Source of the DNA: Halanaerobiales bacterium
Lineage (GTDB): Bacteria; Bacillota_F; Halanaerobiia; Halanaerobiales; DTU029
DNA: 6,473 nt
Direction: 5' to 3'
NCBI GenBank assembly: GCA_016278415.1
Contig: JADQBV010000034.1
Coordinates: forward strand, 1-6,473
Positions 1 to 4,095 of the stretch are shown in pieces. The position numbers and the translations under genes were made by a program. How positions within the stretch are numbered: position 1 is the stretch's first letter; the number at the start of each line of letters is the position of its first letter. The notes under the pieces are model-generated. The model saw nothing but the letters and a program-made list of their open reading frames with translations, did no database searches and was not told the DNA's origin.

Positions 1-82
1 CTATTGTTTGAGCACAGCTGGAACAAGTCATTCCTTCTAACTGTAATATTGCTTTCTTTAATGCCATTCCTTTTTCTGCCAT
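1..82 (-). CDS. copA: Copper P-type ATPase N-terminus, HMA domain (partial, runs off left edge)
   Basis: Only the first 27 codons are in the window. They read MAEKGMALKKAILQLEGMT followed by CSSCAQTI, the start of a heavy-metal-associated (HMA) domain with the Cu(I)-binding MTCxxC motif at residues 18-23. In CopA this domain receives Cu(I) and the ATPase exports it across the membrane. A stand-alone CopZ chaperone has the same fold, but the CSSCA form is more typical of CopA than of CopZ, so CopA is preferred. The start ATG has a good Shine-Dalgarno GGAGGTG 9-15 bases upstream; a second in-frame ATG lies five codons later. A strong promoter with a CsoR-like operator precedes it, which supports a copper role. 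The ATPase body itself is not visible. Confidence 0.75.
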   Translation of the reverse strand, partial: MAEKGMALKKAILQLEGMTCSSCAQTI

Positions 83-130
83 TATTAATACACCTCCATA
101 TAAGTTATTACAATTTATTTTATACATTCA

Positions 131-147
131 ATACCCCTACTAGGTAT
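131..147 (-). promoter_or_regulatory. Putative CsoR operator in front of copA
   Basis: The sequence ATACCCCTACTAGGTAT (plus strand) is an imperfect dyad with ATACC/GGTAT arms and a C tract, resembling the TACCC/GGGTA operators known for CsoR. It covers about +6 to +22 of the predicted transcript. Similar dyads sit in the same place at two other promoters in this window, and a csoR gene is present, so regulation by that CsoR is a reasonable inference. Confidence 0.7.
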
Positions 148-158
148 CTTATGTACTC

Positions 159-187
159 AATATAACACTTTCATTTTAGTTTGTCAA
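159..187 (-). promoter_or_regulatory. Sigma-A-type promoter of copA
   Basis: On the minus strand the -35 is TTGACA (182-187), the spacer is exactly 17 bp and the -10 is TATATT (159-164). Transcription should start near 152, giving a leader of about 70 bases before the ATG at 82. The CsoR-like operator lies just downstream of the -10. Confidence 0.85.
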
Positions 188-223
188 GTAACTATGAAAT
201 AAATTCATAACTTTTATTTGTTA

Positions 224-243
224 CCTTTATTATAAAATAAAGG
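224..243. repeat. Perfect AT-rich hairpin (8-bp stem, 4-base loop)
   Basis: CCTTTATT (224-231) and AATAAAGG (236-243) form a perfect 8-bp stem around ATAA. It lies between the copA promoter and the end of the YHS gene. Read on the plus strand it is followed by ATCTTTTATATT, weakly terminator-like; on the minus strand there is no U tract. Role uncertain; it may add to the termination hairpin at 256-280. Confidence 0.4.
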
Positions 244-255
244 ATCTTTTATATT

Positions 256-280
256 GGCCCGACCTTCAGAAGACCGGGCC
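256..280 (-). terminator. GC-rich hairpin downstream of the YHS gene, likely terminator
   Basis: In the minus-strand RNA the arms GGCCCGGUCUU and AAGGUCGGGCC pair over 11 bp, with two adjacent G-U wobbles and a 3-base CUG loop. On the plus strand the wobbles become A-C mismatches, so only the minus transcript folds fully. It sits about 50 bases past the YHS stop codon. The following bases (AATATAAAAG) lack a U tract, so it is not a classic intrinsic terminator and may instead stabilise the 3' end. Confidence 0.5.
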
Positions 281-329
281 TCTAATCAGGGTTATCAATT
301 TTTAGCAATAAATCATCTATATTTATTAT

Positions 330-491
330 TTAGTGACAACAGTCATCTGACTCTACATATTTATCTGGATTTTCTGCAAAATTATGTTTACAATGATCTG
401 AACAGAAGTAATAGCTTTCACCATTATACTCATAAGTAGCAGCTGCTTCTTCTGGGTTTACATCCATTCCACATACTGGATCTTTAGCCAT
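330..491 (-). CDS. Small YHS-domain metal-binding protein (53 aa)
   Basis: This short gene encodes 53 residues starting MAKDPVCGMDV and ending SDDCCH. It is a single YHS/TRASH-type domain: DPVCGM at residues 4-9, then YYFCSDHC at 27-34, with the downstream F38, N41-P42 and K44-Y45 also typical. C7, C30 and C34 are the expected metal ligands; H33, H36 and the C-terminal CCH (51-53) add further soft-metal ligands. YHS modules occur alone or at the N-terminus of copper ATPases, where metal binding or delivery is assumed. The start is fixed by a near-perfect Shine-Dalgarno AAGGAGGTGA (497-506) 5 bases upstream. It has its own CsoR-type promoter and lies between the zip and copA genes, so a copper-binding or buffering role in the cytoplasm is inferred. 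The identity of the domain is clear; the exact function is not. Confidence 0.9.
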   Translation of the reverse strand: MAKDPVCGMDVNPEEAAATYEYNGESYYFCSDHCKHNFAENPDKYVESDDCCH

Positions 492-523
492 TTAAGTCAC
501 CTCCTTAAAAACAAACTACCTCC

Positions 524-538
524 TACCCCTATAGGGTA
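524..538 (-). promoter_or_regulatory. Putative CsoR operator in front of the YHS gene
   Basis: TACCCCTATAGGGTA (plus strand) is a near-perfect dyad: five-base arms TACCC and GGGTA around CTATA. This is the best match in the window to described CsoR operators. It spans about +1 to +16 of the transcript, so bound repressor would block initiation or promoter clearance. Confidence 0.8.
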
Positions 539-545
539 TAAATTA

Positions 546-574
546 ACTATAACATAGCACTATTTATTTGTCAA
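546..574 (-). promoter_or_regulatory. Sigma-A-type promoter of the YHS gene
   Basis: On the minus strand TTGACA (569-574), a 17-bp spacer and TATAGT (546-551) form a near-consensus promoter. The start would be near 539, about 47 bases before the YHS start codon, and the operator begins at once. Confidence 0.85.
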
Positions 575-656
575 ATGAAATTGGTAGGTTTTGTCGTATT
601 TTTTCGTGTTATCTTTAGTATTAGGGTTGAAGATTAACGTGATACTCTAGGTTCAT

Positions 657-1394
657 TTACAAATAATTTGTCAACAATAGCCCAAGTACTACTCCACTTA
701 AAATACCCATGATAGCCGTCATGCCCTCTGTCTTTTCATGTGCATCAGGTATAAGATCATCAAAAGTAATATAAAGCATAGCTCCAGCAGCAAAACCAAG
801 AGATAATGATAAAATCATATCCGAGATCCCCCCTAAATAAGAACCTAGAAAAGCCCCGATACCCATTGGTATACCAGAGAGGGCTGTAATCATAATTACT
901 TTAATATTACTCATCTTACCAAGTGTAAGGGTAGTACCAACAGCCATTCCCTCAGGTAAATTCTGAACTCCCATTATAATTGCAAGGCCCAGACCCAATG
1001 AACTACCAGCACTATAACCTGCACCTATTGCCAGTCCTTCTGGTATATTATGAATTGCAATGCCAAAAGCAAGTAACAAACCTGTCTTAAGATATTTAAT
1101 CTTCTCTTCCTGTCCCGAGAACTGATGGTGTGGAAAAATAAGGTTTAATAATGCTATCAAAATACTACCCAGGATGATACCAGAAAGGGTTGTCCAGATC
1201 GATCCAACAGCTAATGCTTCCGGTATTAAGTCTAAAAAAACTACTACTGTCATGATACCTGCTGAAAATCCAAGTACAAAACTCAATAGTTTTTCATTAA
1301 GCTTCTTTATCAAAATTACTATTAGCCCGCCGCCTGTTGTGCCAAATATACCTGTCACCAAACCAATTAAGGAAACATATAATATCTCACTCAT
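657..1394 (-). CDS. ZIP-family divalent metal transporter (245 aa)
   Basis: This is an integral membrane protein of the ZIP family (ZupT/GufA branch), which moves Zn(II), Fe(II) and related ions into the cytoplasm. About eight hydrophobic segments are visible. The two diagnostic metal-site helices are intact: HNIPEGLAIG at 115-124 (H115, N116, P118, E119) and QNLPEGMAVG at 144-153 (Q144, N145, E148). A variable loop between segments 3 and 4 carries HH at 89-90 and acidic residues. FDDLIPDAHE (211-220) is a typical last-helix signature. Length is usual for the family. The start follows csoR by 22 bases with only a weak Shine-Dalgarno (GAGAAA), so it probably depends on translation of the upstream genes. 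It is the last gene of the lgt-like/csoR/zip operon. Copper control of a ZIP gene is inferred from position; substrate cannot be read from the sequence. Confidence 0.92.
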   Translation of the reverse strand: MSEILYVSLIGLVTGIFGTTGGGLIVILIKKLNEKLLSFVLGFSAGIMTVVVFLDLIPEALAVGSIWTTLSGIILGSILIALLNLIFPHHQFSGQEEKIKYLKTGLLLAFGIAIHNIPEGLAIGAGYSAGSSLGLGLAIIMGVQNLPEGMAVGTTLTLGKMSNIKVIMITALSGIPMGIGAFLGSYLGGISDMILSLSLGFAAGAMLYITFDDLIPDAHEKTEGMTAIMGILSGVVLGLLLTNYL

Positions 1395-1416
1395 ATTTTA
1401 TTTCTCGTTTTCTCAA

Positions 1417-1701
1417 TCATGAGGAGAATTTAGCCAGTACAGTCATCAGCTCATTGACTATCTCTTCATTTTTCTCCGCATCCTCTTCCTGAATCGCTTG
1501 CTGAACACAGCCGTGCATATGGTCATCAAGTATTTTTAAAGCCACTTTCTGTAAAGCCCCCTTGGCTGCCACTATCTGAGTCAGAATATCTACACAATAT
1601 TTATCCTCGTCTACCATTCTTTGAATCCCTCTAATCTGTCCTTCCAGTCTTCTTAGCCTAAGTATTAGTTTTTTCTTTTCATCACAGCAAATTGAATTCA
1701 T
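1417..1701 (-). CDS. csoR: CsoR-family copper-sensing transcriptional repressor (94 aa)
   Basis: A small all-helical DNA-binding protein of the CsoR/RcnR family (DUF156). The family core RLRRLEGQIRGIQRMV is at 15-30. The Cu(I) ligands of CsoR are present at the same numbers as in the Mycobacterium tuberculosis protein: C36 in YCVDIL, and H61 and C65 in HMHGC. This C-H-C set separates CsoR from CstR (sulfide sensor, C-C) and from RcnR (nickel/cobalt). Y35 and a glutamate at about 79-80, second-shell residues in known CsoR, are also there. An extra CC pair at residues 5-6 is unusual. Apo-CsoR binds operators; Cu(I) releases it. The start has the Shine-Dalgarno AGGAGATGAG. It is the second gene of the lgt-like/csoR/zip operon, so it appears autoregulated from the promoter at 2592-2620, perhaps with an extra weak promoter of its own. 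Confidence 0.95.
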   Translation of the reverse strand: MNSICCDEKKKLILRLRRLEGQIRGIQRMVDEDKYCVDILTQIVAAKGALQKVALKILDDHMHGCVQQAIQEEDAEKNEEIVNELMTVLAKFSS

Positions 1702-1752
1702 TTTTTCTCATCTCCTAAATTTAATGATCTCTATTTAATAGTTTCTATTCTA

Positions 1753-1781
1753 AAAATATATATTGATTAGCCCAATAACAA
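1753..1781 (-). promoter_or_regulatory. Possible weak internal promoter of csoR
   Basis: In the 88-base gap between the lgt-like gene and csoR, the minus strand has TTGTTA (1776-1781), 17 bp and TATTTT (1753-1758). There is no CsoR-like dyad near it. It could give basal, copper-independent repressor synthesis, but the match is modest. Confidence 0.35.
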
Positions 1782-1789
1782 TATATACT

Positions 1790-2512
1790 TTATTTAATTG
1801 CCTTTCTGAAGTTATTCCAATATATCAGTCCAGCTATTAACATCAGAGCAATACTCGTTATCTGTCCGGCATTGAATAAGTCCCAGATAAAATCTCCCCC
1901 TCGAACATATTCAAGGAAGAAACGGAAAACTGAATATACAATTATAAATCTTAAAAATATAGCACCTCTGAATATATTATCTTTACTTTTACGCCATAGG
2001 TAATAGTATAAACCTAGATTAAATAGAAATGAGTATGCCTGAATTGGATGTACTTTTACTCCCTGATAATATATACCCCAGGGTACGTCTGTAGGTATAC
2101 CATATAAGTCACAGCCTATACGGCCAATTGCTATAGCCAGTGCAGTTCCAGGTGATAACACATCTAATATATCCCAGATAGATACCTTATTTTTTATTCC
2201 CTGGTAAATAACTACCAGCAAGCCTCCTAATAATCCACCATGTAAGGACATTCCGCCAGCCTCAATATGGATTATCCTGGCTGGCTCTGCTAAATATTCA
2301 GAGAGATTTAATAGGATATATATTAATCTTGCTCCTATTATACCTGCAATGAAACCGTAAAGTAGAGTATCAATAATTAGTTCTTTTGAAATCGCCTTCT
2401 TTTTTGCCAATTGCAAAGAAAAATAAGTACCTAAGAGAATCCCTAATGCAACTGTAAACCCGAATGTATAGATCTTAATAAATCCTAAATCAAATAAAAT
2501 CCTTGGTAACAT
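1790..2512 (-). CDS. Prolipoprotein diacylglyceryl transferase family protein, divergent (240 aa)
   Basis: An inner-membrane protein of the Lgt family, whose canonical members transfer diacylglycerol from phosphatidylglycerol to the lipobox cysteine of prolipoproteins. Family marks: GGMSLHGGLLGG (86-97) with H91 in the place of E. coli H103; GRIG at 130-133 with R131 in the place of R143; HPIQAY (155-160); and RFFLEYVRG (197-205), matching the R239/E243 region. About seven hydrophobic segments are seen. It is shorter than E. coli Lgt (about 290 aa). The asparagine after GRIG (E. coli N146, important for activity) is Cys (C134), as in a divergent Lgt-like subfamily with GRIGC...YG. It may therefore be a paralogue and not the housekeeping enzyme. 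The start ATG follows AAGGTGAT. It is the first gene of the csoR operon under a CsoR-like operator, so copper induction is likely. Confidence 0.85.
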   Translation of the reverse strand: MLPRILFDLGFIKIYTFGFTVALGILLGTYFSLQLAKKKAISKELIIDTLLYGFIAGIIGARLIYILLNLSEYLAEPARIIHIEAGGMSLHGGLLGGLLVVIYQGIKNKVSIWDILDVLSPGTALAIAIGRIGCDLYGIPTDVPWGIYYQGVKVHPIQAYSFLFNLGLYYYLWRKSKDNIFRGAIFLRFIIVYSVFRFFLEYVRGGDFIWDLFNAGQITSIALMLIAGLIYWNNFRKAIK

Positions 2513-2567
2513 ATCTTCATCACCTTACCTCAACATAGATTATGGAGAAAAACATTTATACTACATC

Positions 2568-2584
2568 ATACCGGTATCCCGTAT
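2568..2584 (-). promoter_or_regulatory. Putative CsoR operator of the lgt-like/csoR/zip operon
   Basis: ATACCGGTATCCCGTAT (plus strand) carries ATACCGG and CCCGTAT arms, with a perfect 10-bp palindrome ATACCGGTAT inside. It sits at about +2 to +18, as at the other two promoters, but is less like the consensus. A weaker site in front of the repressor gene would fit autoregulation. Confidence 0.6.
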
Positions 2585-2591
2585 TAAGTAT

Positions 2592-2620
2592 AAAATATCA
2601 TTATATTTTGAGTTTGTCAA
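2592..2620 (-). promoter_or_regulatory. Sigma-A-type promoter of the lgt-like/csoR/zip operon
   Basis: Minus strand: TTGACA (2615-2620), 17-bp spacer, TATTTT (2592-2597). Transcription should begin near 2585, about 72 bases before the ATG at 2512. The -35 region shares the wider string TTTGTCAAGT (plus strand) with the copA promoter, which suggests a common origin. Confidence 0.8.
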
Positions 2621-2801
2621 GTGAAACCTCTTGTGATTTATGTTTTTTAGACAGTTAATTTAAAGTATTAAAGTTTATTTGTATTATATAAACTTAAGAA
2701 AACAGAATTAATTGTCCTAACGTCCAACTTATAAGAATAGAAAATTATTGGTGCCAGAAAGTTATCCAGAAGTGTAAAAACATATTCTAGGCATTACAAA
2801 A

Positions 2802-2837
2802 GAAGGCTACTTCTTGGAAATTAAGATAGTAGCCTTC
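2802..2837 (-). terminator. Rho-independent terminator after the M23/copB remnant
   Basis: GAAGGCTAC (2802-2810) and GTAGCCTTC (2829-2837) form a perfect 9-bp stem, and the interior adds a TCTT/AAGA pairing. On the minus strand it is followed by TTTTGT (TTTT at 2801-2798), about 30 bases past the M23 stop codon. On the plus strand it is followed by CTTATTTT, so it may work in both directions. Confidence 0.8.
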
Positions 2838-2866
2838 CTTATTTTAACCTTAATAATTCCCTACTT

Positions 2867-3178
2867 TTATGGTAAATAATTACGGGGATTTACCGTTTCC
2901 CCATTTAAACAAATTCTAAAATCGAGATGTGGACCTGTACTTTCTCCTGTACTTCCAAATAAAGCTATTCTATCCCCTTTTCTAACACTATCTCCTGATG
3001 ACAATAAGAGTCGAGAATTATGTCCATATAGTGTTCTTACTTCCTTTCCATGATCTATTACTATAGTATAGCCAAATCCATTTACCCAACCACTCTGTAT
3101 TACCTTACCAGCGGCCACCGCCCTGACATGGGTACCAGTTGGAATTGCAATATCTATTTCACCGTGAAACTGTTTCTT
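2867..3178 (-). pseudogene. C-terminal fragment of an M23 (LytM-type) metallopeptidase
   Basis: The open frame reads about 104 residues from KKQFHGEIDIAIPTG to the end NPRNYLP. This is the LytM/M23 fold, a zinc endopeptidase domain that cuts peptidoglycan cross-bridges. HGEID gives the HxxxD zinc pair, YGHNS the first catalytic His, and GPHLDF the usual HxH segment. In that last motif the second His, normally a zinc ligand, is Asp, so even an intact copy might bind metal differently. The N-terminal part, including any signal peptide and start codon, is missing: directly upstream the sequence becomes a copB remnant in another frame, and the M23 frame meets a TGA soon after the junction. A GTG at 3118 could open an 83-residue frame, but that would drop the HxxxD motif. 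I regard it as a dead gene end left by a deletion. It ends just before a good terminator. Confidence 0.8.
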
Positions 3179-3772
3179 TCTTTGATATCTGTGATGCCAA
3201 ATTCTCCTTCAGTGAGGGTTCCTGTCTTATCAAATACAACTGAATTTAAATTTCTTGCACTTTCAAAGGCTGCTCTATCTCTAATTAATAAACCTCTCTT
3301 TGCCCCAATACTGGTTGAAACAGCAGTAACAAGAGGTGTTGCAAGTCCTAGTGCATGAGGACAAGATATAATAATTACTGTTACTGCCCTTTCCATGGTA
3401 AAGTTAATACCCTTATCCAGAAACATCCATACGGTAAAAGTTATAGTTCCAGCCACAACAGCTATGTAAAACAACCATTTAAACACCTAAGAACATTTGA
3501 ATCATTGGTGATAAAAGTAAGATGGGAAAAGTAATGACTAATGAAATAAAAAATCTACGCTTAAAATCTTCTGCCATCATAGCATGATGGTCATGACCTT
3601 CATGTTCTCCAGCATTATGGTTTTGATGTCTAGGATTGTTTTGTTGTTAATGTTCCTGGTGAGCAGTATTTGAACCTGCTTTATCTTCTTGGCTCATATT
3701 GCCATGGTGTTGATGATTACTATTTTTATGGTGCTCATAATCTTGGTCTTTATTACTAGATTCCTTATTCAA
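3154..3772 (-). pseudogene. copB: Degraded copB-type copper-exporting P-type ATPase
   Basis: The first part (3772-3482) has a TTG start 8 bases after AAGGAG, a His-rich tail of 13 His with HQHHG and EGHDHHAMM, and the first membrane helix up to SPMIQMFLGV. Codon 42 is TAA in a run of Gln codons (CAT TAA CAA), probably from CAA. At 3484-3481 the frame changes and the text jumps to a later membrane segment (FKWLFYIAVVAG), then SCPHALGLATP and DKTGTLTEG, ending at GITDI. The CPH motif marks the CopB class. The missing stretch between MFLGV and FKWLF should contain several helices and the actuator domain with TGE, roughly 200 residues by family comparison. The nucleotide-binding domain after DKTGT and the C-terminal helices are also gone, replaced by M23 sequence. 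The frame closes at TAG 3156-3154. With one nonsense codon, one frameshifting deletion and a lost 3' half, it cannot encode a working pump. Confidence 0.9.
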
Positions 3773-3866
3773 AGAATCCACTCCTTCCTTACATTCATAA
3801 AATTTCTGCAGACAAAAATCATCTTATCATAATTAGAACTTATCTTCTTTTGCTGGACTGAATAAA

Positions 3867-3890
3867 GGGTATATTAATATCAGTATACCC
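3867..3890. promoter_or_regulatory. Inverted repeat in the copB/permease divergent region, possible operator
   Basis: GGGTATA (3867-3873) and TATACCC (3884-3890) are perfect 7-base arms separated by 10 bases. The right arm continues as TATACCCTAT, identical to one half of the YHS-gene operator. A TATAAT at 3901-3906 on the plus strand lies close by, without a good -35. This may be the old control site of copB, or a site for the permease gene. No direct evidence assigns a regulator. Confidence 0.45.
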
Positions 3891-3977
3891 TATTCAAGGA
3901 TATAATAAAGATTTTTTCTTTTGAAGAAGTAAGTATATATTATCCATGCTGGGAAAACAATAAACATATACATGAAC

Positions 3978-4028
3978 AATCTGGAGCAGATTACCCATCC
4001 GTACCAGTGAGTGGTTCCAGATTTTTAT
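3978..4028 (+). terminator. Terminator-like hairpin in the permease leader, possible attenuator
   Basis: AATCTGGAGC (3978-3987) pairs with GTTCCAGATT (4014-4023) over 10 bp with one G-U. The 26-base interior contains an alternative small hairpin ACCA-GTGAG-TGGT (4003-4015). The 3' arm runs into TTTTTATTAT, a U-rich tail on the plus strand only. No plus-strand gene lies upstream within the window's nearby sequence, so it is either an attenuator in the permease leader or the terminator of a lost upstream gene. Confidence 0.55.
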
Positions 4029-4095
4029 TATCTAAAATATCTAATCAAAACCTATCGTTTAGACAGGAAAAAACGTAAAATTTGAGGTGCTATTA

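Larger units (their letters stand above)
2513..2866. other. Intergenic region between the lgt-like gene and the M23 fragment
   Basis: This 354-base stretch holds the lgt-like operon promoter, operator and leader at its left end (2513-2620) and the terminator of the M23 fragment at its right end (2802-2837). Between them I find an AT-rich dyad, AAGTTTAT (2671-2678) with ATAAACTT (2688-2695), of no clear role. No convincing coding frame is present at 2621-2797. Confidence 0.7.
3773..4095. other. Divergent intergenic region between copB remnant and permease gene
   Basis: This 323-base stretch contains the Shine-Dalgarno of the copB remnant (3781-3786), the GGGTATA/TATACCC inverted repeat (3867-3890), a TATAAT on the plus strand (3901-3906), a terminator-like hairpin (3978-4023) and the Shine-Dalgarno of the permease gene (4084-4089). 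I see no credible gene in it. Confidence 0.7.

Noticed and set aside
254..439. 61-residue open frame on the plus strand
   Set aside because: It lies antisense to the clear YHS gene and its hairpin; no Shine-Dalgarno and no family-like sequence.
1174..1422. 82-residue open frame on the plus strand
   Set aside because: Antisense shadow of the ZIP gene, with no ribosome site.
2671..2695. AAGTTTAT/ATAAACTT dyad with 9-base loop
   Set aside because: AT-only except one G-C pair, no U tract and no neighbouring gene end; such dyads arise by chance in AT-rich DNA.
2621..2797. Possible insertion-sequence remnant in the gap
   Set aside because: No terminal inverted repeats, target duplication or transposase-like reading could be found.
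3050..3358. 102-residue open frame on the plus strand
   Set aside because: It runs antisense across the M23 and copB remnants, whose minus-strand reading gives unmistakable family motifs.
3770..3820. Short leader frame (MIFVCRNFMNV...) ending on the TTGA overlap with the copB start
   Set aside because: The stop-start overlap is suggestive of coupling, but there is no clear ribosome site for it and the downstream gene is dead; too short to support.
3978..4023. tRNA-like or T-box leader reading of the permease leader
   Set aside because: No cloverleaf, no T-box sequence and no tRNA T-loop consensus; only the terminator-like hairpin is supported.
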